From: Actinophytocola sp036555685
GTDB taxonomy: Bacteria > Actinomycetota > Actinomycetes > Mycobacteriales > Pseudonocardiaceae
NCBI RefSeq assembly: GCF_036555685.1
Contig: NZ_DATBKY010000316.1
Span: forward strand, 1 to 64,000
Length of the DNA: 64,000 nt
Direction of reading: 5' to 3'
The stretch's first letter is position 1; every line of letters begins with the position of its first letter. A program made the translations under genes and the position numbers. The notes under the pieces are model-generated. The model did not search any database, was not told the origin of the DNA, and saw nothing but the letters and a program-made list of their open reading frames with translations. Below are positions 17,157-25,296 of this stretch, piece after piece.

Positions 17157-18416
17157 TCAGTCGACGGTCAGCACGTCCCGGCCGAGGAACGGGCGCAGCG
17201 CCCCTGGCACACGCACCGAGCCGTCGGGCCGCTGGTGGTTCTCGAGGATGGCGACGATCCAGCGCGTCGTCGCGAGCGTGCCGTTGAGGGTCGCGACGAC
17301 CTGCGGGCGGTTGTTCTCGTCCCGGTAGCGGATGGACAGCCGGCGCGCCTGGTACGTCGTGCAGTTGGAGGTCGAGGTCAGCTCGCGGTAGCGGCCCTGG
17401 GTGGGTACCCACGCCTCGCAGTCGAACTTGCGGGACGCGCTGCTGCCGAGATCGCCGCCGGCCACGTCGATCACGCGGTAGGGCACCTCGATCTTGGCAA
17501 GCATCTCCTCCTCCATGGCGAGGAGCTTGGCGTGCTCGGCCTCGGCGTCCTCCGGCTTGCAGAAGACGAACATCTCCACCTTGTCGAACTGGTGGACGCG
17601 GATGATGCCGCGGGTGTCCTTGCCGTAGGAGCCCGCCTCGCGCCGGAAGCACGAGGACCAGCCGGCGTAGCGGCGCGGGCCCGCGGAGAGGTCGAGGATC
17701 TCGTCGGCGTGGTAGCCGGCGAGCGGCACCTCGGACGTGCCGACGAGGTAGAGGTCGTCCTCCTCGAGGCGGTACACCTCGCTCGCGTGCGCGCCGAGGA
17801 AACCGGTGCCGGCCATGATCTCCGGACGGACGAGGACCGGCGGGATCATCAGCTGGAAGCCGTGCGCGGTGGCCTGCGCGGCCGCGAGGTTCAGGAGCGC
17901 GAGCTGCAGCTGGGCGCCGACGCCGGTGAGGAAGTAGAACCGCGCGCCGGAGACCTTCGCGCCGCGCTCGGTGTCCAGCGCGCCGATCTTGGTGCCGAGG
18001 TCGAGGTGGTCGGCCGGTTCGAAGTCGAACGCCGTGGGCTTGCCCACCTCCTTGAGCACGACGTAGTCGTCCTCACCGCCGGCCGGGACGTCCGGGTGCA
18101 CGAGGTTCGGGACGAGCTGGTGCACCTCGGCGAGCTCGGCCTCGGCCTTGCCCTGTTCGGCCTCGGCGGCGCGGACCTCGGCGGCGAGCTCCTTGCCACG
18201 GGCGAGCAGCGCGTCGCGTTCCTCGCCGCGGGCGCGGCCGACCTGCTTGCCGAGCTGTTTCTGTTCCGCGCGCAGGCTGTCGGCGCGGGCGACAGCGGCA
18301 CGGCGGCGCTCGTCGGCGGAGCGGAGGGCGTCGACCACCGCTTCGTCCTCGCCGCGGGTGCGCTGGGATGTGCGCACCGCTTCCGGGTCCTCACGCAGCG
18401 TCTTCAAGTCGATCAC
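17157..18416 (-). CDS. serS: Seryl-tRNA synthetase
   Basis: 419 residues, normal for bacterial SerRS. An N-terminal long coiled-coil arm (about 30-105, rich in EEKQLGKQVGR-type heptads) binds the tRNA(Ser) variable arm. The class II catalytic core has TSEVPLAGYHADE, motif 2 FRREAG with GIIRVHQF (about 275), and motif 3 LNGTLATTRWIVAILENHQ (about 370). It charges tRNA(Ser) with serine. GTG 18416 fits the family start MIDLKTLREDPE and follows a TACGCT -10 by six bases. It is divergent from the septum-formation gene, as in mycobacteria (Rv3834c/Rv3835). Confidence 0.97.
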   Translation of the reverse strand: MIDLKTLREDPEAVRTSQRTRGEDEAVVDALRSADERRRAAVARADSLRAEQKQLGKQVGRARGEERDALLARGKELAAEVRAAEAEQGKAEAELAEVHQLVPNLVHPDVPAGGEDDYVVLKEVGKPTAFDFEPADHLDLGTKIGALDTERGAKVSGARFYFLTGVGAQLQLALLNLAAAQATAHGFQLMIPPVLVRPEIMAGTGFLGAHASEVYRLEEDDLYLVGTSEVPLAGYHADEILDLSAGPRRYAGWSSCFRREAGSYGKDTRGIIRVHQFDKVEMFVFCKPEDAEAEHAKLLAMEEEMLAKIEVPYRVIDVAGGDLGSSASRKFDCEAWVPTQGRYRELTSTSNCTTYQARRLSIRYRDENNRPQVVATLNGTLATTRWIVAILENHQRPDGSVRVPGALRPFLGRDVLTVD

Positions 18417-18422
18417 AGCCTG

Positions 18423-18428
18423 AGCGTA
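18423..18428 (-). promoter_or_regulatory. -10 box of serS (leaderless)
   Basis: TACGCT on the minus strand, six bases before GTG 18416. No T-box or other leader structure is possible with such a start. Confidence 0.55.
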
Positions 18429-18555
18429 TCCGGCTTGCCGGTCTGTGCAGCAACGTGATTCGGTAACTGCATCCGAGGTGTGCGCTGGCATCATGGACCC
18501 CGACATGAACACCAGGTCTGGACGAGTCGGGTGGATGGGCTCCCGGGGGAGCACC

Positions 18556-19464
18556 ATGCGGACACGGTTGGTCATGGCCGGCGCCTTCATCGGGGCGCTC
18601 GCCGTGCTGAGTGGAAGCGTGCTGTTTTCCTGGCCCGTGTCGGTCAACGGCTCGGCGGACACCGCCGCGGACGAGGCGGCGAAGGCATTCGACTCACCGA
18701 GCGGAACGTGCCTCGACTGGCCGCACGACGCGCCCCAGAACATGCGGCGGGTGCCGTGTGAGCAGCCACACACGTTTGAGGTCGCGTCGAACGTGGAGAT
18801 CGGCGGGGACTACAGCCCGAGCTCGCCGCCGCCCCCGGAGAAGGACTGGCAGCAAATCGTCACCGACCGCTGCACGAAGGTCGGCGAGGACTACCTCGGT
18901 CGGCCGCTGGACCCGTTCGGCAAGTACACGGTCGGCGCGCTCAAGCCGACGGCCGACCAGTGGCGCGACGGTGACCGGAAGTTGCGGTGCGGTCTGCAGC
19001 GTGTGTCGCCGTCCGGGAAGCGGCTGCTCACGACCACGGGTGCGGCGGCCAAGCAGGATCAGTCCAACGTGCACGAGCCAGGTACCTGCTTCGCGTTGGT
19101 CAAGGGCGAGGTCGGCGATCCCGTCGACTGCGGTGGCGTGCACGCGTACGAGGTCGTCGGAATTGTCGATCTGAGCAAGACTTTCGACCCGAAGACGTAC
19201 CCGCCGGAGGCCACACAGCTGAACAAGCTGGTCGACCTCTGCCCGCCGGTGGCGAAGAAGTACACGGGCGGGGCCGACCTCAAGAAGCTGCAGCTGTCGC
19301 TGTACCCGGACACGCTGAAGAAAGAGAGTTGGCAAGCCGGGTCGTACCGGGTGAACTGCAAGGTCGGCGCCCGGGAGAAGAACGGCGCGTTGCGGCCGGT
19401 GCGGGGCAGCGTGAAGGCGGAGCCGGCGCCGCCGTCGAGCGCGCCGGCCAAACCCGGCGGGTGA
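18556..19464 (+). CDS. Septum formation family protein, membrane-anchored
   Basis: About 302 residues. One N-terminal membrane helix (about 5-27, LVMAGAFIGALAVLSGSVLF) and an extracellular part with two septum-formation-like domains: CLDWP...RVPCEQPHTFEV...C...C (about 55-155) and GTCFALVKGEVGDPVDCGGVHAYEVVGIVDL (about 178-275), each with paired cysteines. The C-terminus is Pro/Ala-rich. ATG 18556 is preferred because GGGGGA precedes it; ATG 18493 in frame would add 21 residues. It matches the Rv3835 position between serS and the zincin gene. The role in division is inferred from the family name only. Confidence 0.78.
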   Translation: MRTRLVMAGAFIGALAVLSGSVLFSWPVSVNGSADTAADEAAKAFDSPSGTCLDWPHDAPQNMRRVPCEQPHTFEVASNVEIGGDYSPSSPPPPEKDWQQIVTDRCTKVGEDYLGRPLDPFGKYTVGALKPTADQWRDGDRKLRCGLQRVSPSGKRLLTTTGAAAKQDQSNVHEPGTCFALVKGEVGDPVDCGGVHAYEVVGIVDLSKTFDPKTYPPEATQLNKLVDLCPPVAKKYTGGADLKKLQLSLYPDTLKKESWQAGSYRVNCKVGAREKNGALRPVRGSVKAEPAPPSSAPAKPGG

Positions 19465-19468
19465 CCGC

Positions 19469-19819
19469 TTGCCCGTGGAGATGAGTCGCCAGCGGTTCGA
19501 GGAACTGGTGGGCGACGCGATCGACCTGATCCCTCCGGAGTTCGCCGCGGCGATGGACAACGTGGTGATCCTGGTGGAGGACCGGGACCCGGAGCAGCCG
19601 AACCTGCTGGGCCTGTACCACGGGGTCGCCCTGACGGAACGAACGTCCCAGTACGGCGGCGTTCTCCCAGACAGAATCACCATCTACCGCGAGCCGATCC
19701 TGGGCATCTGCGACACAGAGGACGACGTGGTCGAGGAGGTAGCGATCACCGTCGTCCACGAGGTAGCCCACCACTTCGGCATCGACGACGCCCGCCTACA
19801 CGAACTGGGCTGGGGCTAG
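19469..19819 (+). CDS. Zincin-like metallopeptidase family protein
   Basis: 116 residues of the small zincin family (Rv3836-like). The zinc-binding helix is VVHEVAHHFGIDD (about 97-109), an HExxH motif; the N-terminal MSRQRFEELVGDAIDLIPPEF and the central LLGLYHGVALTERT are conserved in the family. It follows the septum-formation gene by five bases, so the two are co-transcribed. Start: TTG 19469 gives the usual M-x-V-x-M beginning; GTG 19475 and ATG 19481 are alternatives. Peptidase activity has not been shown for the family as far as I know. Confidence 0.85.
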   Translation: MPVEMSRQRFEELVGDAIDLIPPEFAAAMDNVVILVEDRDPEQPNLLGLYHGVALTERTSQYGGVLPDRITIYREPILGICDTEDDVVEEVAITVVHEVAHHFGIDDARLHELGWG

Positions 19820-19890
19820 CGTCAAGGCCGGTTCGCCCCGGCTATCTCGGCGAACCCGCCCAACACCTGCCCTTCGACCTGGTCGATTCG

Positions 19891-19932
19891 GTTGGCCGGG
19901 CGAGTCGTCGGGTCGTCGCTCGCCCGGCCAAC
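19891..19932. terminator. Bidirectional terminator between convergent genes
   Basis: Perfect 14-base inverted repeat GTTGGCCGGGCGAG (19891-19904) and CTCGCCCGGCCAAC (19919-19932) with a 14-base loop, between the 3' ends of the zincin and VIT/VWA genes. There is no long T-run, which is usual in actinobacteria. Confidence 0.75.
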
Positions 19933-19941
19933 GTTGGGCTT

Positions 19942-22422
19942 CTAGCGCTTCCAGAAGGTCGGGCGCTGCCTCGTCGGGTTCGACGCTGTCGTGGTCAGGC
20001 TGGCCAGTGTTGTCAGGGTGTGTTGCCAGCGGCGGTCGACCTCTGCCGGGTCGGCCGTGGGCACCGCCAGCTCCGCGGACAGTTTGCCCAGCGTCAGGCG
20101 AAGGTTTTGTGGCTCGCCTGCTACTTCCCATGGGCCCAGCTGGACTCGGATGCGTTCGGCCAACGCGGTGAGCAGGCCGGCTCGGGTCCAGACGTTGGCG
20201 TTTGTCGCTGCGGTCAGGGTTCGGAGTTCCTGGACCACGAAGTCCGTCAGCGCCTTCGGCGGGGGTGCCACTGGCGGGACAAAAGCGTCGGACCGGCTCT
20301 GCTCGACCGACGGTGGCTCGGACAGGGCGTCGAGGGAGTCGCCGCCTGTGAAGTTCGGCGGTGGGGCCGGCTTCGCCAGCGGTGGCTGCGGCGGCGGCAT
20401 GCGGTGCCCGCCACCCGGGCCGCCGTCTGGGAGGAACCGGCGGGCGCGGGAGTCGGCGAATGCCGCCGGGGCGGCGCCGAAGGTCTGCATCCGGGGCATG
20501 CCCTGTGCCTGCGGGCTGGCTGCCGGCGCGGCGGCGTACCCCTCCGCCATGGCAGCGCCCGGGGGTTCCCAACCGCTCGGGAGGTCGACCGGTTGTGTCA
20601 CCCGGTGCACCTTGCCGCCCTCGTTGACCACCCGCTGATCCACCGCCACGAACGCGGTGAAGCGGGACAGCACGCAGTACCTCAGCGACGTGTCCACGAT
20701 CTGCTTCTCCGCGGCCGCGGGGTCGCTCGCGCCCACGACATACCGGTCCTCCAGGTCCCGGATCCGCGCCCGCGCCCACAGCGCCGCCAGGCTCGGGTTC
20801 TCGCTCCGCGTCGCGGTGACCGTCGACTGCCAGGCGTCGTCGCCGGTGATCGTGACCGCGCCATCGGCGGAACCCGCGAACCGGCCCGTGATCACGACCG
20901 GTGCGCCCGTGAACAGGTCGGGAAGCGGTGTCGGCGTCATCGTGTCCGCGTCGACCGCCAAGCCGGACGGGCTGACCCGCAGACCGGTGACGACCGGCGC
21001 GCCGATGCGGCGGTGGATGTGCTGCATCGCCTCGTCCAGCCGGTCCTCGGACTCCACGAGCTCGCAGCGGCCCGACGAACCGGCCAGCCGCTGCAAGAAA
21101 GCCTCGTTGACGGCCCGGTCGATGCCGACCGTGTGCACGCGGACGCCCGCCAGCCCCGGCGCGAGGAGGCGTAGCAGCTCGTCCTCGTTGCCAATCTGCC
21201 CGTCGGTCACCAGCACCAGCACACGGTCGCGCTCCGGGTCGTCGCGCAGCAGGTTGGTGGCGCGGCGCAGCGGCTCGAGCATCTCGGTGCCACCGCGAGC
21301 GTCCAAACCGGACAGGAACTCGACGGCGCGGTACCTGTTGCGGTCGTCAGCGTCGACGAGCCCGCCCGGCAGTGACGCCGGCAAAGCGATCTGGTGGTCG
21401 AACGCCAGCACCGTGAACCGGTCGGCGCCGGTGAGCGTGTCGACGATGCGGCTCGCCGCCCGGCGCGCGGCGACCATCTTCCAGCCACCCATCGAGCCGG
21501 ATCGGTCGAGCACCAGCACGACGTCGCGGCCGCGCATCCGCTTGTCGAGCGCCGGCGGGAGCACGGTCAGCGCGAACGTGCCGCCCTCGTCGTCGGGCAG
21601 GACGGACAGCGACGTGCTGATCGCCTCGCTGCCGTACCGCAGCCGCAGGATGAAGTCCCGGTCAGCCCGCTCCCCCGGGTTGAGCCGGACTCGCAGCCCG
21701 GTCGGCGCGTCGTCGGTTGCCGTGGCGTGCAGGCTCGACGAGACACCGTTGAGCGGCAACGTGCCCGGGTCGATGTCGACCGAGACCGCCAGCTGGACGG
21801 GGTTCGGGAAGCCGGGCAGCAACACGGGAGGACTGATTCGCGATGCGTCCGGCACCTGGTCGGTGTCGGGCGCGACGCCGTCGCCGACCTGTCCTTCGGC
21901 CAGCGGCACGCCCGGAATGTAGCGCGGCGCGACCACCAGCGGGAACCGGAAGGTGGCCGCACCATCCTCATAGGACAGCGCGCCCGCCAGCGTCAGGTGC
22001 ACGCTTACCTTCTCGCCCGGCATGATGTTGCCGACCCGCATGGTGAACACGCCCGGCCGCTCCTCCTCGGCGATGGACGCGCGCTTGCCGGAGCTGATCG
22101 CGTTGTCGTACTCCTGACGTGCCTCCGCGCGCTCCTTGAGCAGGCCCTCGACCACGCGGCCGTCGGCCTCCATCCGCAGGGCCGTGACGGCCGCGCGCGG
22201 GGGCAGGGGGAAGACGTATGTGGCCTCGAGCGGCTCGTCGTACGGGTTCTGGAACCCCTGGGTGAGCTGGATGCTCGAGGCGAGGCCGGTGATCGCGGCC
22301 CGTACGTCGATCAACTCCAGCGGCAGGTTGCCGCGCGAGGTCCGCAGACAGCCGACCCCGTCGTCCTCGGTCGGACGGCTCGGCGCCTCCGGCGCCTCAA
22401 TGACGTCGACGTTCATGCTCAT
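19942..22422 (-). CDS. VIT and VWA domain protein
   Basis: 826 residues. A VIT (vault/inter-alpha-trypsin) domain (about 25-155; FQNPYDEPLEATYVFPLP, MRVGNIMPGEKVSV) precedes a VWA domain (about 295-470) with an intact MIDAS start VVLVLDRSGSMGGWK. A further beta-rich part, a Pro/Gly-rich linker (about 640-720) and a C-terminal helical block follow. No signal peptide or membrane helix is seen, so it is probably cytoplasmic; MIDAS proteins bind partners through Mg2+. ATG 22422 has GAGGAGGGGAAC just upstream and overlaps the end of the merR gene by 26 bases, so MerR and this protein form an operon. Function unknown. Confidence 0.88.
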   Translation of the reverse strand: MSMNVDVIEAPEAPSRPTEDDGVGCLRTSRGNLPLELIDVRAAITGLASSIQLTQGFQNPYDEPLEATYVFPLPPRAAVTALRMEADGRVVEGLLKERAEARQEYDNAISSGKRASIAEEERPGVFTMRVGNIMPGEKVSVHLTLAGALSYEDGAATFRFPLVVAPRYIPGVPLAEGQVGDGVAPDTDQVPDASRISPPVLLPGFPNPVQLAVSVDIDPGTLPLNGVSSSLHATATDDAPTGLRVRLNPGERADRDFILRLRYGSEAISTSLSVLPDDEGGTFALTVLPPALDKRMRGRDVVLVLDRSGSMGGWKMVAARRAASRIVDTLTGADRFTVLAFDHQIALPASLPGGLVDADDRNRYRAVEFLSGLDARGGTEMLEPLRRATNLLRDDPERDRVLVLVTDGQIGNEDELLRLLAPGLAGVRVHTVGIDRAVNEAFLQRLAGSSGRCELVESEDRLDEAMQHIHRRIGAPVVTGLRVSPSGLAVDADTMTPTPLPDLFTGAPVVITGRFAGSADGAVTITGDDAWQSTVTATRSENPSLAALWARARIRDLEDRYVVGASDPAAAEKQIVDTSLRYCVLSRFTAFVAVDQRVVNEGGKVHRVTQPVDLPSGWEPPGAAMAEGYAAAPAASPQAQGMPRMQTFGAAPAAFADSRARRFLPDGGPGGGHRMPPPQPPLAKPAPPPNFTGGDSLDALSEPPSVEQSRSDAFVPPVAPPPKALTDFVVQELRTLTAATNANVWTRAGLLTALAERIRVQLGPWEVAGEPQNLRLTLGKLSAELAVPTADPAEVDRRWQHTLTTLASLTTTASNPTRQRPTFWKR

Positions 22423-23041
22423 CGTGTTCCCCTCCTCGGGTCGGCGCCAGGCCAAGCCGGCCGAGCAGCTCCAGCAGCGGTGCGGCGGCGGACTCGATGG
22501 CAGCGAGCTCATCGGCGTCGGGCGCCCGGGTGGCCGAGTCCAGCAGGACGGTGACACTGTCACCGATCCGGATACCGTGCACGGCTTTCGCGACAGTGTC
22601 CGCGGCTCTGGCCTCGACACCGTCACCGTCGGTCTGCGCAGCGGCCGTGGGGCGGCCGTGCGCGGTCCGCCTCCAGAAGTCCTTGCTCACCGTGACCGGC
22701 ACCGGACGGAAGTTGATGTCCAGCGGCGGAAGGTCGGCCAGCTCGGCGAGCCGCCGGTCGGTGGCCCCGAGCAGCATCTCCTGGATCTCCGCGAGCGTGC
22801 GACCCGCGGACTGCAGCTTCTTGACGGCGGCGAGTTGCAGCAGGTGGCGGCGCCCGTAGAGGGCGGTACGACCGCGCATGGCGGCCGGCCGGTCCACCAG
22901 ACCGATCGTCGTGTACCACCTGATCGTGCGACCATTGGGCAGCTCCCGCACCCGGCCGTTGCTCTGACCCTCGTAGTTGTGCGCCAGCAGCGCCGCAACC
23001 TGGTCCGGGAGCTGCTCGATCGTCCACAGCTCGTCGTTCAT
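22397..23041 (-). CDS. MerR-family transcriptional regulator
   Basis: 214 residues. The winged helix-turn-helix begins at about residue 28 (RTIRWYTTIGLVDRP, then GRTALYGRRHLLQLAAVKKL), with the effector/dimerisation part (LAEIQEMLLGATDRRLAEL, then a variable C-terminus ending EHDEHERRRH). No metal-binding cysteines are seen. ATG 23041 abuts a perfect 17-base inverted repeat that also contains the promoter, so autoregulation is very likely. The gene runs into the VIT/VWA gene with a 26-base overlap, which makes that protein the most likely regulated partner. Confidence 0.88.
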   Translation of the reverse strand: MNDELWTIEQLPDQVAALLAHNYEGQSNGRVRELPNGRTIRWYTTIGLVDRPAAMRGRTALYGRRHLLQLAAVKKLQSAGRTLAEIQEMLLGATDRRLAELADLPPLDINFRPVPVTVSKDFWRRTAHGRPTAAAQTDGDGVEARAADTVAKAVHGIRIGDSVTVLLDSATRAPDADELAAIESAAAPLLELLGRLGLAPTRGGEHDEHERRRH

Positions 23042-23086
23042 ACTGCAATATTGACAGTTTTCGACGACACTGTCAATATTGCAGTA
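23041..23086. promoter_or_regulatory. Perfect palindromic operator with symmetric promoters
   Basis: Arms TACTGCAATATTGACAG (23041-23057) and CTGTCAATATTGCAGTA (23070-23086), 17 bases each, perfect, spacer 12. On the minus strand TTGACA and CAATAT lie 17 bases apart and CAATAT is six bases from ATG 23041. By symmetry the plus strand carries the same TTGACA-17-CAATAT, six bases from an ATG at 23086, aimed antisense into rtcB. A MerR dimer could bind both arms and control both directions. The left end touches the merR start codon and the right end is three bases from the rtcB stop. Confidence 0.8.
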
Positions 23087-23088
23087 TG

Positions 23089-24267
23089 TCAGCCCTTGAC
23101 GCAGACCACCTGCCGCAGCTTCGCGACGATCTCCACGAGGTCGTCCTGGTTCCGGATCACCTCGTCGATGTCCTTGTACGCGGCCGGGATCTCGTCGACG
23201 ACACCGGAGTCCTTGCGGCACTCGACGCCGGCGGTCTGCTCGGCGAGATCCGCCTCGGTGAAGCGCTTGCGTGCCTTGTTCCGGGACATCCGCCGCCCCG
23301 CACCGTGCGAGGCGGACTCGAACGAGTCCGCGTTGCCGAGCCCGCGCACGATGTAGGAGCCGGTACCCATCGACCCCGGGATGATGCCCATCTCGCCGCG
23401 GCCGGCCCGGATCGCGCCCTTGCGCGTCACCAGCACCTCCTCGCCGAAGTGGGTCTCCTCGGCGAGGTAGTTGTGATGACAGCTGATCGGGTCCTCGAAC
23501 GCCACCGCGGGGAACCGGCGGCGCAGCACGTCGCAGACCAGCCGCATCATCACCGCGCGGTTGCGCCGCGCGTAGTCCTGCGCCCAGAAGAGGTCGTGCC
23601 GGTAGGCGGCCATCTGCGGTGTATGCGCGAGGAACACGGCGAGATCGGGATCCGGCAGCGACTGGTTGTGCGCGAGCCCGCGCGCGACCTCGATGTGGTG
23701 CTGGGCAAGGAGATTCCCGATGCCACGGGATCCGGAGTGCAGCATCACCCAGACCCGGTCGTCGGTATCGAGGCAGATCTCGATGAAATGGTTGCCGCCG
23801 CCGAGCGACCCCATCTGGTGCAGCGCCTTGGCCGCGTTCGCCTTCACGGCGGGCGTCAGGTCCTCGAACCGGCGCCAGAAGCTGTCCCAGTCGCCCGCGT
23901 CCCGGCTGGTGAACGCGGTCGCCTTGTGCTGCGCGAACCCGACCGGGACCGCATGCTCCACAGCGGACCGGAGGCGGCCGAGGTCGTCGGGCAGGTCGGG
24001 CGCGGAGAGGGACGTGCGGACCGCGGTCATGCCGCAGCCGATGTCGACGCCGACCGCGGCCGGCGAGGCGGCACCTCGCATCGCGATGACCGAGCCGACC
24101 GTGGCGCCCTTGCCGTAGTGCACGTCCGGCATCACCGCGACGTGCTTGAACATCCAGGGCAGGGCCGAGATGTTGTGCAGCTGTCGCATGGCCTGGAGAT
24201 CGACAGAGTCGGGCTGGGTCCACATGCGGATGTCCACATGTCCCCCGGGGATCGTCGTCGCAGCCAT
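23089..24267 (-). CDS. rtcB: RtcB-family RNA-splicing ligase
   Basis: 392 residues. The RtcB catalytic set is visible: PDVHYGKGATVGSVI (about 48), VGVDIGCGM with the metal-binding D and C (about 73), SLGGGNHFIEI (about 155), HSGSRGIGN (about 178), CHHNYLAEE (about 263), GSMGTGSYIV and the SHGAGRRMSR loop holding the guanylylated histidine (about 325). RtcB joins 2',3'-cyclic-phosphate or 3'-phosphate RNA ends to 5'-OH ends using GTP and Mn2+, in RNA repair. ATG 24267 follows a TAGCCT -10 by seven bases, so it has its own leaderless promoter. No archease gene or RtcR activator is seen nearby. Confidence 0.93.
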   Translation of the reverse strand: MAATTIPGGHVDIRMWTQPDSVDLQAMRQLHNISALPWMFKHVAVMPDVHYGKGATVGSVIAMRGAASPAAVGVDIGCGMTAVRTSLSAPDLPDDLGRLRSAVEHAVPVGFAQHKATAFTSRDAGDWDSFWRRFEDLTPAVKANAAKALHQMGSLGGGNHFIEICLDTDDRVWVMLHSGSRGIGNLLAQHHIEVARGLAHNQSLPDPDLAVFLAHTPQMAAYRHDLFWAQDYARRNRAVMMRLVCDVLRRRFPAVAFEDPISCHHNYLAEETHFGEEVLVTRKGAIRAGRGEMGIIPGSMGTGSYIVRGLGNADSFESASHGAGRRMSRNKARKRFTEADLAEQTAGVECRKDSGVVDEIPAAYKDIDEVIRNQDDLVEIVAKLRQVVCVKG

Positions 24268-24274
24268 GATCCTC

Positions 24275-24280
24275 AGGCTA
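24275..24280 (-). promoter_or_regulatory. -10 box of rtcB (leaderless)
   Basis: TAGCCT on the minus strand, seven bases before ATG 24267, between a terminator hairpin and the gene. Confidence 0.5.
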
Positions 24281-24281
24281 G

Positions 24282-24304
24282 GTCGCGAGCGAAGCGCTCG
24301 CGAC
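24282..24304 (-). terminator. Terminator of the diiron oxygenase gene
   Basis: GTCGCGAGCG (24282-24291) and CGCTCGCGAC (24295-24304) form a 10-base perfect stem with a 3-base loop, five bases after the diiron oxygenase stop codon and just upstream of the rtcB promoter. Confidence 0.65.
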
Positions 24305-24308
24305 GGCT

Positions 24309-25205
24309 TTACAGCAGGTGCGCCTTACGCCAGAAGCGTTTCGACGGGCCGCCGATCATGCCGACCTCGCCGAGAAACTCGACGATCTTCTCGGCCATCC
24401 ACCGCTTGGTTTCGTGGTGGTGCGGGTTATCCCGGGCGACCTCGCGCGCCTGCCTGGGGTCGAGGCCGACCGCCGTGTACACGCCGGGATTGACCATGAT
24501 GTCGACGATCGTGTAGGCGACGACGGCCGTGACGAGACGGTGCAGCTCCAGCATCGGGCGGCTCAGCGACTCCAGCCCGCGGACCAGCTCCTCGCGTGCG
24601 TAGCGCACGTGCCGGGCCTCCTCGACGACGTGAATCCGGTTGATCATCCGGATGAACGGCTGGACGTCGTCGTTGTCCAGCATCGAGCGCTGCAGACGGT
24701 CGGTGGTCTCCTCCACGACGAGGACGGAGGCGAACATCGCGGGACCATCGATGACGGCGCCGAAGAGCTTGGCGAGCTTCCGGACGATCCGGGGCGGACC
24801 ATACGCGGGCAGGCCGAGACGGGCGATTCCCTTGCCGAACATGATCGCGTGACGTGTCTCGTCGCCGATCTCGGTCAGCGCGTAGTGGGTGTGCGGGTTG
24901 CGAGGGTCGAGGTCGGAGGCGTACCGGGCGAGCAGCTGCATCAGGAGGATCTCGGTCCACAGGCCGACGCTGGTGATGCTGCCGATCTCGTGCTTGGCGA
25001 GCTCGATCCGCTCTTCCGGAGTGAGGCGTTCCCACAGCTCCGTGCCGTACAGGGAGACCCGCTCCTCGGGAAGGAAGATCTTGCCCGCCACGAGTGGTGC
25101 GTCCCAGTCGACGTCGAGGTCGGGCTGGTAGGAGTTCCGCACGGACGAGTCGAGGAGGCGTTCGGCGGTGACCTCCCGGTCCTTCGGTCGCAGCACGCGG
25201 GCCAT
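24309..25205 (-). CDS. AurF-like diiron oxygenase
   Basis: 298 residues, mostly helical. Carboxylate/histidine ligands of an AurF-type non-haem diiron centre are placed as expected: ELAKHEIGSITSVGLWTE (about 88), TEIGDETRHAIMFG (about 128), VVEETTDRLQR (about 170) and HVVEEARHVRYAREEL (about 202). AurF proteins oxidise arylamines to nitro compounds; the substrate of the many actinobacterial homologues is not known. ATG 25205 has GGGGAGAG upstream. A TetR-type operator lies in its promoter region and a TetR gene stands upstream in the same orientation, so expression is probably induced by a small molecule. Confidence 0.85.
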   Translation of the reverse strand: MARVLRPKDREVTAERLLDSSVRNSYQPDLDVDWDAPLVAGKIFLPEERVSLYGTELWERLTPEERIELAKHEIGSITSVGLWTEILLMQLLARYASDLDPRNPHTHYALTEIGDETRHAIMFGKGIARLGLPAYGPPRIVRKLAKLFGAVIDGPAMFASVLVVEETTDRLQRSMLDNDDVQPFIRMINRIHVVEEARHVRYAREELVRGLESLSRPMLELHRLVTAVVAYTIVDIMVNPGVYTAVGLDPRQAREVARDNPHHHETKRWMAEKIVEFLGEVGMIGGPSKRFWRKAHLL

Positions 25206-25227
25206 CGTGGACCACTCTCCCCGGTTA

Positions 25228-25248
25228 AGTGTTACCTCGCGTAACAGT
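25228..25248. promoter_or_regulatory. Operator in front of the diiron oxygenase
   Basis: TGTTAC (25230-25235), five bases, GTAACA (25241-25246), extended by an outer A/T pair with one mismatch. It lies between the TetR stop and the oxygenase start and is the obvious site for the adjacent TetR repressor. Confidence 0.65.
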
Positions 25249-25296
25249 TACTCGGGATCAAGGGTCCCCGGCGAGCCCACCTCTGTCAAGGCGAGG

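Noticed and set aside
23086..24516. Plus-strand frame starting at the right arm of the MerR palindrome
   Set aside because: It is antisense to rtcB with no protein features; only the promoter symmetry is of interest.
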